Of a DNA stretch of 27,090 bases, positions 1 to 9,394 are shown in pieces. Origin of the DNA: Candidatus Pacearchaeota archaeon (GTDB taxonomy: Archaea > Nanobdellota > Nanobdellia > Pacearchaeales > GW2011-AR1). Under the pieces are notes generated by a model. That model made no database searches and was not told the DNA's origin. It was given only the letters and a program-made list of their open reading frames with translations. How positions within the stretch are numbered: the first letter of the stretch is position 1; each line of letters opens with the position of its first letter. The position numbers and the translations under genes are program-made. Location of the stretch: contig JAUYJY010000004.1 of the NCBI GenBank assembly GCA_030699205.1, positions 1 to 27,090 of the forward strand, in the 5' to 3' direction.

Positions 1-172
1 AAGAAACAGCAAGATTTAAAGAAGTTATATAATAACTAGGAAATCCATCCCCCACTAAGTTATTCAAAAGAGCATGATACCTCGCAGAAGATTCAATAAC
101 ATTTTCAAAAGCCCATTCTAAAGAAGCAATCACGCGCCCCGAACTCGTCACATATTTCAAATCTCCAGCCAT
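1..172 (-). CDS. Unknown protein, N-terminal fragment (runs off the window)
   Basis: An open frame of 57 codons without a stop starts at ATG 172-170 and runs out of the window at base 1. It begins MAGDLKYVTSSGRVIASLEW. The ATG lies 42 bases downstream of the DP2 stop on the same strand, so it is probably the next gene of the replication operon. I do not recognise the family, and nothing visible (no signal peptide, no metal motif) suggests a function. The start is chosen because the frame opens with ATG straight after the DP2 gene; the Shine-Dalgarno match (AGTAGGACT) is weak. Confidence 0.6.
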   Translation of the reverse strand, partial: MAGDLKYVTSSGRVIASLEWAFENVIESSARYHALLNNLVGDGFPSYYITSLNLAVS

Positions 173-214
173 AGTCCTACTTCTTAAAATTAATAAACCC
201 CTTAATAAACTTAA

Positions 215-3200
215 TCAAAACAATTTCATCTGTTTCTCTTTCTCCTTCCCAAAAATACTATGAATATCTTTTTCCACAATTTCTAAATTCTCCAATAAAT
301 AAGCACCGACACCATAATTCCTCGCTAAATCTAAAGCGGCTTGCATATATTTTAAAATACTTCCTTCTGAAATTGTGAATATTAATCTTCCGCCACAACT
401 AACACATTTTCCAAGCAAGGGAGGCCGCCTATATTTTTCATTACAACCAACACACCTAAAAACTTGCTGAGAAAACTTCCTCAAATTTCCCCTGATATCT
501 CTAATAAAATGCCTCTCAATAACAAGTCTTGCAACATCACTCGTATCTACAGCCCTTATTCTCTTGCAAAGCTTCATCTGACTATCAACCTTCTCACTCA
601 TCGTCGGTAAAGTCTTATATGAAGAATTCAAAACAGCATCATTAAAATTATCACAATTATGTGTAAAAGCAATATTTGTAAATGGGTCCTCTCCTGCCTT
701 AAGCCTGTCTGCAATTGTCTTTACTTTCAATTCAGAAGAATGTTTTCTCTCTTCTGCTTTTTCATACAACTCTAAAGGATATTTATCAACAATCAAATCT
801 AAAATCTGGTCATCAACTTCTCCTGCATTTATTTTTATATTTAAAACCAGTGGAGAATCTTGAGTCCCTCCCCTATGTGAGGGTAAAAACTTTCTCGAAA
901 AATTAAGCAGCATATCCGCAAGGAATATCACTGCGGCTTCGTCGCCATCACACTGCCTGCTTAAAATTGAGTTTACAGCTACAAGATGATTAGAATTCTC
1001 CACATTTAAACAATAACTTTCCTTCTCTCCAAGAGATTTAATTGAAACAATTGGATCATAAACAAAATTAGTATCTTGCATTATTCTCATCCCATAACCT
1101 TTGATATTAGTATAATTCTCTAAAACTGCTCTTCTCCTGCTGGACAAAAATCCTATATTTTTCCTAAACAAATCTACAAAGTCAGAACCAATGATTAATT
1201 TAGTTATTTTAAACTTTGGTATCTCTCTTTTCTTTCTCCGATAGAACTCTTTTAATATCTCTCCTGGTTCTTTTTCATATTCATATCTTTTAACAAATAT
1301 CCCAAATCTCCCTAAACAAAATTCCAAATCAGATAACAGCCCCTGACTAATGCTATCACAACTCACTCTTTTTCTTTTCTTCTCAGCAGAGCCATCTCCT
1401 TCAAAATATCCCCTTAAAACACAACCAAGCTGATTCAAAGACAAATCTAAAAAGAGAGAAGGAACCCTTTTATTTTTAGCAATACTTCCTGCATTAAGAA
1501 TTTTATTAAATAATAAATACAAAACCTTTGAAGAAAAAGTTACTCTATCCCTTTTCCTTTCAGTGGGCTTTAAACCAAAGATTTTAAACATTGTATTTGA
1601 AATAAATCTCCTTATCTCTATATCATTTGAAGAAATATAAACTTGATTCAGACCTTTCTTTCCACGGATACTTCTGGAATATCCGTCGGCAATGTATAAC
1701 CCAACGATCTCTAAAAATTCATCAGACATTGTAAACTCAATTGGCATTAGAAAATTATCTCTCTTGGTGGATATCTTCCCAACTTTGCTAATCTCCATAA
1801 TTAATGACTTATTTAACAATAATATAAACTCTATAGGGTAACTATCTCTCAAAAAATAATTACTGAACGATTTTTTACTTAAATTTAACTTATCAAGAAT
1901 TCTTTGTTTTTCTATGCCGTCCAATCTTTTTAAAACACCATTAATCCCCCTCACCATTAATCCTTCCTTAAAATAATCTAAAAAATTAATTTTTTCTATC
2001 TTTTTTGACTTAATATCTACTTTTTTAACAAGTGGAATCCTATCCCCTATAACCAAATTTTTAGCCATTTTAATTTTTCCATCAATCAAAAATTTGTGAC
2101 CTTCTGTAACTTTGATTTTTTTACCTAAAGATGTAGACACTTCAACAAAATTAGAGGATGAGTGCTTTGTAAAATTCTTAACTTTTACTTCTTTTAATCC
2201 ATTATTAAATCCCAAGGTATTAACATTCACTGCTTTTATCTCCTTGGTCCCAAACCCATCTACAACTTTTTGAGGATTCAAACTCTCAACATAATCCCCT
2301 ATTTTAACAATCTTCCATCCGACCCCATTCTTAATTGGAATATAACTATCATAATCAAAACAGTCTCTGCGCATAGCGGCATGCATATAAGGAGAAGCAA
2401 AAAAAGCCTGCGTCTTTGAAAATCCAATTACTCTTCCCACCGTTGCGGTACAAATATGCGGAGCAATACAGGCAAATAAGTTTCCGATTAAATCCCCTTT
2501 TTTTTCTGCATTATAATACCTTGGAATCCCATAAAATTTTTCTAACTCATCATCTATAAATTGGCTAACTCTTAAAAAAACATCATCCGCTTTTTCATCC
2601 AATGTATCCGGACAAGAAGGAAGAATAATATCATGTGGAAAAATTTCTATAATCTGATTTTCATCTTCTAATTTTACTCCATTATAATCTGTTTCATATC
2701 CAAGTTCTTTTAACTTCTCTATGCTCGTCCCGATTTCCTTAGATTTAAAATGTGTAATCGGCATTTCAGTAATATCATACCTGATTGTCCCATCTTTATT
2801 CACATGCAAATTATATTTTGCCCTCAATAATCCTTTTGCAAGATTCTCACAACTATGATCTTCAGAAGTAGTCCCTCTTACCCCCTTGACTGCTGCAGGC
2901 AAATCGTCCAATCTTAAACCAACTTTTTTCTTTGCTAAATCCATATAATACTTAGAATCAATTCTTCTGTTCCTAAACTTAGTTCCAATTCCATGCTCAT
3001 CGCATTTACTATCTGAATATGTATCACACTTAAAACAATAACTTCTTGAAATACATTGTTTTCCACACACCTCACATGTTGGATATATAGTATCATTCAC
3101 ACAACTCTTGCAATAATAATTGGGAAATTCTGATTTTATAAATCCCATACCCGTAGCCGCCTGAAAACTCCTAAGCCTCCCACCTTCTGCACCAACAGGA

Positions 3201-5068
3201 AACAATGCATGCGGACTCCCCGTCAGCTTTCTTAATTTTGCCTTCTCAGGCCTCCCCATTCTCGCACCAATAAAATCTCCTGCCTTATCTTTTATTTTAT
3301 ATTTGCATAATTTATTTATTTCTTCTAAAACAATTCCATCTTTTGAAACACCTCTAATCAACTTATCAAAACAATCTTCTAAGTTCTTTTCAGAAACATC
3401 AATACCCAAATTAAACAACAAACTCTTGTTATTCATTTCACTTAAAATAACATTTTCTAAAGAAACCATATGTTCACACCCTATTAACTCCAATGCCCTC
3501 TTTCCTTTGCTAAACCTTTCCCTCTCCGATTTATTATATGGAAGTATTAACTTACCTCCATTTATTACCCCCCTGGTAATCCAATCTACAAAAGCCAAAA
3601 AATTATCATAAGAAATCTGGCTCCAATAGTAAATAAACCTGGGATGTAAAGGAACCTTATATTTTTCAGAAATCTTTAAAGCATCTTCAAAATTAACATT
3701 AAATTCATCTAACACATTCCCTCCCGCCTTCTCAATCTCAAGCCCCCACCACTCCTCAACATATCCCGGCTTGAGAAGCTCAGAATTTCTATTGATTACA
3801 TCCCCCAAAGGAAACAAAATATCTCCTAAATAAATTATTTCTTCAACCTCTGAATAAATTCTTTTCGCTTCTTCCAAATCCCTCGGCTTTAAAACACTCC
3901 CATTTTTTAATTTAACAATTGGTCCATCAATACTATCTACCATTGAAATTGCACAACCCTTCGTGGGCTTTTCAATCTTCAATTGAGTTCCAATTGAAAG
4001 AAAAGAATTTGAAATCCCCATTGTTGCAGGATGCACTGCAGTAGCTGAAAAACCTGCAGTTCTTGCTCTCCCATACCTAAACCTAAATCCTCCTGATCTT
4101 CCAGGATGTGAATAAACCGGCCTGCCAGCAACAATGTCTTTTATATAAGTTGGAATAGTATCTCCGTCATTGCTCTTTGCTTTTTTCTTATGAATCTTTT
4201 CTATATATTCTTCCAAAAAATCCCACCCCGTTGATTTAAAACCATTCTCCTTCGCAATTTTTAACAATCTGTAAGCTTTAGCGGCTTTCTGTGCAAGCCC
4301 TTCAGAAAAAATTAAACACATTCCCCCCCTTATAAAATTTGTCTCCACCCTCGGCAAATCCTTATAATTAAAAACTTCAATTTTTTCCGTCGGCTCTCCT
4401 GCAATTTGTATGGGCATATTCTTAGCCAAAAAAGTTATTTCATCTTCGCTTGGCAAATATTGCAAATTAGTTATCCTTTCATGATAATCATAATTTTCAG
4501 ACACATATCTTTTAACTTCATCTTCCGTCGGGTCATATTTAGCAAATCCAAATAACTCCCTTAAGTAATCTATAACAAATAACGCAACACAACTTGCAGT
4601 TGTTCCGGCGCTTCTTATAGGGCCTGAAAAATAAGGAATAAAATAATCCTTTCCATCCCTCGTCTTCCCAGTCTTTAATCCAGTATACCCCTCTATCGGA
4701 CTGCTTACAACCCCTAATGTAAAATATGAAAAAGCAACCCTTATCCCTGCGTCTATTGCTTGCAATAAATTTTCAAACTTGCAATATTTCTCTCTTGCAA
4801 TATCCTCTGCAATCCCCAAACAAACACTCATAGTTAATTGTCCATATTGCTTCTCCAATTCCAATATCCTATTTATCAATCCCTCGTCCTGTAATTGGGG
4901 ATAAACCACAGATATAAGTCCAATTGCTTTTTCAGCAAGAGAGATTGCAATTGGAGTTTCAACATTAGAAACAGGATCCAACCCAAGACTCCTCGCCTCT
5001 CTTGCTACCTTATACAATTCCTCCACTTTTTCACTTATCATTTTAAAATGTCTGTCTATTGCTTTCAT
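215..5068 (-). CDS. polC: DNA polymerase D large subunit DP2, intein-containing precursor
   Basis: Catalytic subunit of the archaeal family-D replicative polymerase. The 1617-residue precursor contains a 470-residue intein (residues 903-1372), leaving about 1147 residues of mature DP2, a normal family length. Visible marks are the N-terminal DP2 region (TPIAISLAEKAIGLI), the glycine/arginine-rich GRPVYSHPGRSGGFRFRYGR area, a cysteine-rich zinc region at about residues 650-690 (CKSC, CEVCGKQC, CFKC) and a C-terminal zinc ribbon (CVGC...CVSCGG, about 1538-1560). After splicing the extein junction reads RRD-CDGDEAAV; the two Asp of CDGD (1374 and 1376) match the essential polymerase acidic residues of the family. 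The start ATG overlaps the stop of the HD-domain gene (ATGA), which implies translational coupling. Confidence 0.97.
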   Translation of the reverse strand: MKAIDRHFKMISEKVEELYKVAREARSLGLDPVSNVETPIAISLAEKAIGLISVVYPQLQDEGLINRILELEKQYGQLTMSVCLGIAEDIAREKYCKFENLLQAIDAGIRVAFSYFTLGVVSSPIEGYTGLKTGKTRDGKDYFIPYFSGPIRSAGTTASCVALFVIDYLRELFGFAKYDPTEDEVKRYVSENYDYHERITNLQYLPSEDEITFLAKNMPIQIAGEPTEKIEVFNYKDLPRVETNFIRGGMCLIFSEGLAQKAAKAYRLLKIAKENGFKSTGWDFLEEYIEKIHKKKAKSNDGDTIPTYIKDIVAGRPVYSHPGRSGGFRFRYGRARTAGFSATAVHPATMGISNSFLSIGTQLKIEKPTKGCAISMVDSIDGPIVKLKNGSVLKPRDLEEAKRIYSEVEEIIYLGDILFPLGDVINRNSELLKPGYVEEWWGLEIEKAGGNVLDEFNVNFEDALKISEKYKVPLHPRFIYYWSQISYDNFLAFVDWITRGVINGGKLILPYNKSERERFSKGKRALELIGCEHMVSLENVILSEMNNKSLLFNLGIDVSEKNLEDCFDKLIRGVSKDGIVLEEINKLCKYKIKDKAGDFIGARMGRPEKAKLRKLTGSPHALFPVGAEGGRLRSFQAATGMGFIKSEFPNYYCKSCVNDTIYPTCEVCGKQCISRSYCFKCDTYSDSKCDEHGIGTKFRNRRIDSKYYMDLAKKKVGLRLDDLPAAVKGVRGTTSEDHSCENLAKGLLRAKYNLHVNKDGTIRYDITEMPITHFKSKEIGTSIEKLKELGYETDYNGVKLEDENQIIEIFPHDIILPSCPDTLDEKADDVFLRVSQFIDDELEKFYGIPRYYNAEKKGDLIGNLFACIAPHICTATVGRVIGFSKTQAFFASPYMHAAMRRDCFDYDSYIPIKNGVGWKIVKIGDYVESLNPQKVVDGFGTKEIKAVNVNTLGFNNGLKEVKVKNFTKHSSSNFVEVSTSLGKKIKVTEGHKFLIDGKIKMAKNLVIGDRIPLVKKVDIKSKKIEKINFLDYFKEGLMVRGINGVLKRLDGIEKQRILDKLNLSKKSFSNYFLRDSYPIEFILLLNKSLIMEISKVGKISTKRDNFLMPIEFTMSDEFLEIVGLYIADGYSRSIRGKKGLNQVYISSNDIEIRRFISNTMFKIFGLKPTERKRDRVTFSSKVLYLLFNKILNAGSIAKNKRVPSLFLDLSLNQLGCVLRGYFEGDGSAEKKRKRVSCDSISQGLLSDLEFCLGRFGIFVKRYEYEKEPGEILKEFYRRKKREIPKFKITKLIIGSDFVDLFRKNIGFLSSRRRAVLENYTNIKGYGMRIMQDTNFVYDPIVSIKSLGEKESYCLNVENSNHLVAVNSILSRQCDGDEAAVIFLADMLLNFSRKFLPSHRGGTQDSPLVLNIKINAGEVDDQILDLIVDKYPLELYEKAEERKHSSELKVKTIADRLKAGEDPFTNIAFTHNCDNFNDAVLNSSYKTLPTMSEKVDSQMKLCKRIRAVDTSDVARLVIERHFIRDIRGNLRKFSQQVFRCVGCNEKYRRPPLLGKCVSCGGRLIFTISEGSILKYMQAALDLARNYGVGAYLLENLEIVEKDIHSIFGKEKEKQMKLF
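953..2362 (-). mobile_element. Intein in DP2 with LAGLIDADG endonuclease, C-terminal Gln
   Basis: 470-residue insertion starting at Cys903 (CFDYDSYIP) and ending at Gln1372, directly before Cys1373 (+1 residue). Block A (IVKIGDYVE), block B (KVTEGHKFL) and a block F/G-like end (YCLNVENSNHLVAVNSILSRQ is split as ...HLVAVNSILSRQ) are recognisable. Two dodecapeptide motifs (VGLYIADGY near 1690-1715 and RGYFEGDGS near 1389-1412) show a DOD homing endonuclease with both acidic catalytic positions kept. The last residue is Gln, not Asn, and the penultimate residue is Arg, not His. Pyrococcus PolII inteins occupy the same extein site, and the P. abyssi one is known to end in Gln and splice. Confidence 0.95.
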
Positions 5069-6036
5069 CTTGGATGCACCTCTGCAAATCTAATCTCTTC
5101 AAAATGTGATTTATACAAATCCAACTGATCCTTATAAGAGGGTATTAATTCGCTTAGCTTGGATATATCTCCATTGTGTAAAATCTTTGGATCTATAAAC
5201 CTAAATTTACACCTTATCTCAAAACCACCCCGATTAACATAATCTATTCTAAATCCTTTTTTTAACAAATCCAACAATTTTAATATTTCTTCACTATTGG
5301 AATTTTCCAATTTATAAACGATTGAAGATTCACTCTCAAACAAATCGTCTTTATGAATTATTCCTTCATTCATCGCCGTTTTTAATACATTCGCAAATAA
5401 TTGGAACATTATACAATTTCTATCATCGCCCCAATTATGAAATTGTAACGCCTTATATTCTTGAGCAAAAATATGCGCGACAGATAAAGAATCAAAAACA
5501 ATCAAATGCTCAAAAACAATCAAATGTTCTAAAATAAAATTAGACATAACTTTTCCCCCACGAGCCGCAATATCTCTTAAAGTATTATCAATCCTATCGG
5601 CGCAAAGATTTGGGGATGGAGTCTCTAAAAGAGAATATTTTTCTAATTCATAAAAATCAGAAGCATTAAATCCATATTTCCTTAAAATATCAGGCACGTC
5701 AGAATTATTAAACACTTCAACAAAATTATCATCTTGATGCCCTTGAATCTTTGGGTCTCCAAAAACCCAATCAGTTAAATGTGAAAAAGCAGGATGAGAC
5801 ATATCATGAATTAATCCTGCAATTTGTTCTTTGATAGATGCACCCAACCTTCTTAATAACAACATCACACCAATAGAATGATTATACCTCGTAAAATATG
5901 GTTGCGGATTATACTTCAATGGAACTCCTTGTTGAGTAACTTTTTTTAATCTCTGAATGGCCTTAGAATTAATTAATTCAATCAATACTGCCTCGTTTAT
6001 TTCACATTCTCCATACACCTTGTCTTTAATTTTCAT
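5065..6036 (-). CDS. HD-domain phosphohydrolase (dNTPase-like)
   Basis: Predicted metal-dependent phosphohydrolase of the HD superfamily, resembling the COG1078/dNTP triphosphohydrolase group. The chosen start is ATG 6036 (MKIKDKVYG), giving 323 residues; a TTG four codons upstream would also be in frame. Metal ligands are visible as H in RYNHSIGV (about residue 53), the HD pair in LIHDMSH (about 77-78) and D in CADRID (about 147). The gene overlaps the end of DP1 by 11 bases and the start of DP2 by 4, so it sits inside the polymerase D operon. A role in controlling nucleotide pools at replication would fit, but this is inference. A perfectly in-frame 18-bp duplication encodes EHLIVF twice (5493-5528). 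Confidence 0.85.
   Translation of the reverse strand: MKIKDKVYGECEINEAVLIELINSKAIQRLKKVTQQGVPLKYNPQPYFTRYNHSIGVMLLLRRLGASIKEQIAGLIHDMSHPAFSHLTDWVFGDPKIQGHQDDNFVEVFNNSDVPDILRKYGFNASDFYELEKYSLLETPSPNLCADRIDNTLRDIAARGGKVMSNFILEHLIVFEHLIVFDSLSVAHIFAQEYKALQFHNWGDDRNCIMFQLFANVLKTAMNEGIIHKDDLFESESSIVYKLENSNSEEILKLLDLLKKGFRIDYVNRGGFEIRCKFRFIDPKILHNGDISKLSELIPSYKDQLDLYKSHFEEIRFAEVHPR
5493..5528. repeat. 18-bp tandem duplication inside the HD-domain gene
   Basis: Two adjacent 18-bp units (5493-5510 and 5511-5528) differ at one base. On the minus strand they encode EHLIVF-EHLIVF in frame. It looks like a recent replication-slippage duplication that preserved the reading frame. Confidence 0.85.
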
Positions 6037-7663
6037 CTTTTCCCCCAAAAACAGAGTCTCCTAAACTAAAATCTAAAATCTTCAACTCGTGCGTCTTTAA
6101 ATTAAACACTGGCACCTTACATGGGTCTGGAATATTCCCAACCTTAACTTCAAAATCTGTTTGTGATTGCCAACAGCTTCCAGTTAAAATCAAAGTCCCA
6201 TTATATCTTTCAACGTCTAATCTATGAACTTCTCCAGTGCATAAAATATCCGGAACCTCTGAAATAACCATTGGATCCTTTTCAATATTTGGAACATAAA
6301 CAATACTATGTGAAACTCCATGCATCGGAGCCAAATGCCTCCTTTTTAACATATGTTTAACCGCTTTCGCAGGAGTTTTTTGAGCCTTCATAATTCTTAA
6401 TTCCTCAATATTATTAATTAATGGATGAATGCTTGCTCCATGATACATTAACACCTTAAACTCTTTATCTTTTTCAAGCAATTTAACCATACAGGGATTT
6501 GAAACCATCACAAAATTAGGAATTTCATATAATGCACCCGCATATGTCTTGTCCAAAATCGGCTGGGGTTCTAAAACTCTTGATGCGTCATGTTGTCCAG
6601 GACACATAAATAAAGTAACTTCCTCAGGAATCTTTCTTATATATTCGGCAAACGCATCATACTGCCCTTTCAAAGTTTTTATTTTCAACAATCTTTCTTG
6701 TCCTGGAAAAACACCAACCCCATCAACTGCATCCCCCACAACAAAAATATATTTTATCTTCTTCGCAAGTTCATTATTCCCATTAAGCCAATAAATAAAA
6801 TTTTCAAATTCCTTTCCCAAAAAATTCCCACTCCCCACGTGAATATCTGAAATAAATGCAATACAAATTTCTTCGTCAAATTTTGTTTTCTGCAAAACAA
6901 AAGAATCTGGATAAATCACATCTTGAATAAAAACTATCTCATTATTTCCAGAACATTTCACAGCCACGACATCATCCAATTGCAATTCCTGCACCGCCTT
7001 AAAATTCTCATTATCTGCCTTAATAAGTGCATTAATCTGCCCGGTCAAATCCTCAAAAACCACTATCAAATTCCTATTTTTAGTAACCCTCTTTTCTCGA
7101 ACCATTCCTATGAAAGTCAAGTTCTGCCTATTTCCTGAAATTTTATTTATTGAAGTTAAATTTTCCATTCCCTGCCGATTTATTAAAATCCCTTGCAATT
7201 CCCTATATCTCGCCCTAAAATGCCCCACAAAATCCTGGACGGTAATCTTTTTTTCATTTGTAGTGTCTGCATAAAATATTTTATATTTCATTTTTTGTGG
7301 TTCTCTTACATTATCCCCGCTTGAATTTTTTACATCCCCCACACCATCTTTTTCTGATTCTAAATTTGTTTTAGTTAATTCAATTGTCTTTTTTTCAATT
7401 TCCAAATTTAAACCCAGCTTAATAAAAACCTTTTCAATGCTTGTTTTTACTCCTCCCGGCAATTCCTGAACACATTGTTTTGCAAATTCAAAATTTTTAT
7501 TTAAGGATGCCTTTGTAATCATTTTTTGCCCTGAAACTTTCATTAACTGTTCCAATAAATCTAACGCAAGGTTTTCATCAGCCATCCCGCTAATTACGTC
7601 AAAAATTTCTTTTTCAAGCAAAATCCCTTTCTCTCTTATTGCATTTAAAATTTCTTTATTCAT
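6026..7663 (-). CDS. polB: DNA polymerase D small subunit DP1
   Basis: 545 residues, the proofreading-exonuclease-type subunit of polymerase D. Residues 1-130 form a variable N-terminal part, an OB fold follows at about 180-255 (LTFIGMVREKRVTKNRNLIVVFEDLTG is its start region), and a calcineurin-like phosphoesterase domain covers about 265-535. Motifs seen: SDIH (272-275), VGDAVDG (309-315), PGQHD (355-359), YHG (407-409) and TGEVH (476-480). Two usual metal ligands are changed: Asn of GNHD is Gln357, and the first His of GHxH is Glu478. The start ATG overlaps the Orc1/Cdc6 stop (ATGA). It pairs with DP2 encoded two genes downstream. Confidence 0.96.
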   Translation of the reverse strand: MNKEILNAIREKGILLEKEIFDVISGMADENLALDLLEQLMKVSGQKMITKASLNKNFEFAKQCVQELPGGVKTSIEKVFIKLGLNLEIEKKTIELTKTNLESEKDGVGDVKNSSGDNVREPQKMKYKIFYADTTNEKKITVQDFVGHFRARYRELQGILINRQGMENLTSINKISGNRQNLTFIGMVREKRVTKNRNLIVVFEDLTGQINALIKADNENFKAVQELQLDDVVAVKCSGNNEIVFIQDVIYPDSFVLQKTKFDEEICIAFISDIHVGSGNFLGKEFENFIYWLNGNNELAKKIKYIFVVGDAVDGVGVFPGQERLLKIKTLKGQYDAFAEYIRKIPEEVTLFMCPGQHDASRVLEPQPILDKTYAGALYEIPNFVMVSNPCMVKLLEKDKEFKVLMYHGASIHPLINNIEELRIMKAQKTPAKAVKHMLKRRHLAPMHGVSHSIVYVPNIEKDPMVISEVPDILCTGEVHRLDVERYNGTLILTGSCWQSQTDFEVKVGNIPDPCKVPVFNLKTHELKILDFSLGDSVFGGKDEN

Positions 7664-8868
7664 AACATTAGTGAAGTGATTAATATTTCCTCTGCCTTTG
7701 TCTTAATGGTTTCTGGAAGCATCATTTTAATTTCCCTCGTTCTTCCCTTCCTTCCTCTGCTAATAACATCCACATTGATTAGCCCAAGCATATCAAATTC
7801 TGCAATAATATCCGAAATTCTCCTCTGTGTTAAAATGTCATTCTTTGTTCTCTGACACAACTCTTGATATCTATTATAAACATTTCCTGTAAAGATCTTA
7901 TCATAATTTTTATCTTTACTTAAGTGCATTATAGAATACAAAACCAACTGATGTTGTTTAGGTTCATTTTCAATTATATCTATCATTTTATCCCTTTCTA
8001 TTTTATTATTTGCTTTATCAATGCAGTCTAAATTTAGTTTATCAAGACTTTCCCTTTCTGCAATCTCTCCTGCCACCCTCAATAAATCTAACGCTCTTCT
8101 TGCATCTCCATGTTCTCTTGCCGCAAACGCAGCACATTTTGCAATAACCCCTTCTTGTAAAACCCCCTCAGAAAATGCATCTTCAGTTCTTTCTCTCAAA
8201 ATATCCTGCAATTGCAGCGCATTATATGGTGGAAAAACCAATTCTTCCTCCCCTAAAGAACTCCTGACTCTCGGATCAATATTATCCATAAAAGTTAAAC
8301 TATTGCTTATTCCAACAATGCTTATTTGTGAATTCTTTAACTCAGAATTCAGCCTAGTTAAAGTATATAAAAAATTATCACCTATTTTTTTAACCGCCTG
8401 GTCTATTTCATCCAACACAATTAAAATTAATTGTTTCTTTCTTTCAATAATCTCAACAAATTTAGAATAAACTGCTCCTGTTGGCAACCCTGTTGAATGC
8501 ACACTTTCCCCGAGCGAAGAAATTATCTCAGCTAAAATTCTATATTCCGTATCCGCAACTTTCTTCAATTTACAATTAACATACACAACCCTCAAATTAT
8601 CCCCCCCAGATTCTTTAATCCTTTTCAAAATTTCATTTGTAACATATTGCACAGATAAAGTTTTTCCAGTCCCCGTTTTCCCAAAACAAAACAAATTACT
8701 AACCCTCTCCCCCCTTAAACTTGGGGCAAGAATAGATGCAACCGCTTCAATTTGCTTATCTCTGTGGGGAATAGTATCGGGTGTATAACTCGTCTGTAAA
8801 ACCCCTTTGTTTTTAAAAATCCTATTTTCCACAAAGGAATTAAAAATCTTATCTAACTTTGCAACCAT
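7660..8868 (-). CDS. cdc6: Orc1/Cdc6 replication initiator
   Basis: 402-residue AAA+ initiator that binds archaeal origins. Walker A is FGKTGTGKT (about residues 62-70), Walker B is LIVLDEID (149-156), sensor 1 lies in VGISNSL (185-191) and the DPRVRSSL motif follows. The lid (HGDARRALDLL) and a C-terminal winged helix with QRRISDIIAEFDMLGLI complete the normal order and length. It is the first gene of the operon and its 5' side faces the repeat-rich region I interpret as the origin. GAGG lies a few bases before the ATG (AAGAGGAAAATG), and a TATA-like sequence is found about 80 bases upstream. Confidence 0.97.
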   Translation of the reverse strand: MVAKLDKIFNSFVENRIFKNKGVLQTSYTPDTIPHRDKQIEAVASILAPSLRGERVSNLFCFGKTGTGKTLSVQYVTNEILKRIKESGGDNLRVVYVNCKLKKVADTEYRILAEIISSLGESVHSTGLPTGAVYSKFVEIIERKKQLILIVLDEIDQAVKKIGDNFLYTLTRLNSELKNSQISIVGISNSLTFMDNIDPRVRSSLGEEELVFPPYNALQLQDILRERTEDAFSEGVLQEGVIAKCAAFAAREHGDARRALDLLRVAGEIAERESLDKLNLDCIDKANNKIERDKMIDIIENEPKQHQLVLYSIMHLSKDKNYDKIFTGNVYNRYQELCQRTKNDILTQRRISDIIAEFDMLGLINVDVISRGRKGRTREIKMMLPETIKTKAEEILITSLML

Positions 8869-8948
8869 TTTCCTCTTTTTTACCTCTTTTACTCATTTTA
8901 ACATCACCTACTTTCATCAAACCCCATTCTAAAAACAATCAAAACCCC

Positions 8949-8956
8949 AATATAAA
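8949..8956 (-). promoter_or_regulatory. TATA box of the orc1/cdc6-polymerase D operon
   Basis: Minus-strand TTTATATT about 80 bases before the orc1/cdc6 ATG. It predicts a transcript starting near 8925 with a short leader that contains two GAGG purine blocks, the last just before the ATG. Confidence 0.5.
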
Positions 8957-9106
8957 CTTATCTATCCTACACCCTACATTTCCTTTGGAAAACCAACAAT
9001 AACAAAATAAAATCTTAAAAAAACCAAAAAAAACCCCAAAAACTCCCAAATACCCCCACACCTTCATTTCCAATAGAGATTAAGGGCTTAAAAATAAAGT
9101 TTAATA

Positions 9107-9249
9107 GATGAGTGATTTAAAGAGGTGATTTAGAGGGGTGATTTAGAGGGGTGATTTAGATGAGTGATTTAAAGAGGTGATTTAGAGGGGTGATTTAGAG
9201 GGGTGATTTAGAGGGGTGATTTAGAGGGGTGATTTAGATGAGTGATTGA
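9107..9249. repeat. Eleven 13-bp iterons in higher-order arrangement
   Basis: Perfectly periodic 13-bp units ending in GTGATTTA. Three variants occur: A = GATGAGTGATTTA, B = AAGAGGTGATTTA, C = GAGGGGTGATTTA. Their order is A B C C A B C C C C A', where A' ends in GATTGA. The A-B-C-C block is therefore itself repeated. The spacing has no unique spacers, so it is not a CRISPR. Multiple initiator binding sites are the likeliest use. Confidence 0.9.
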
Positions 9250-9337
9250 ACTATTAATTAAACGAACATATCAATTTAACATTATTTTCTCTTTATTTTC
9301 TCTACTTTCTCCCTAGTAAATCTATATTAATAACACC

Positions 9338-9370
9338 AAAAACAATCCAAAAACAATCCAAAAACAATCC
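9338..9370. repeat. Three perfect 11-bp A-tract repeats
   Basis: AAAAACAATCC occurs three times without a break (9338-9348, 9349-9359, 9360-9370). A-tracts spaced by about one helical turn are expected to bend DNA. Confidence 0.9.
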
Positions 9371-9394
9371 AAATAAAATATAAAGAAAAAGACA

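Noticed and set aside
8021..8470. Plus-strand open frame of 149 codons inside orc1/cdc6
   Set aside because: Antisense shadow of a clear AAA+ gene with no family-like sequence.
9107..9249. Regular repeats resembling a small CRISPR array
   Set aside because: Units are contiguous 13-mers without unique spacers, and no cas gene is present; they are tandem iterons.
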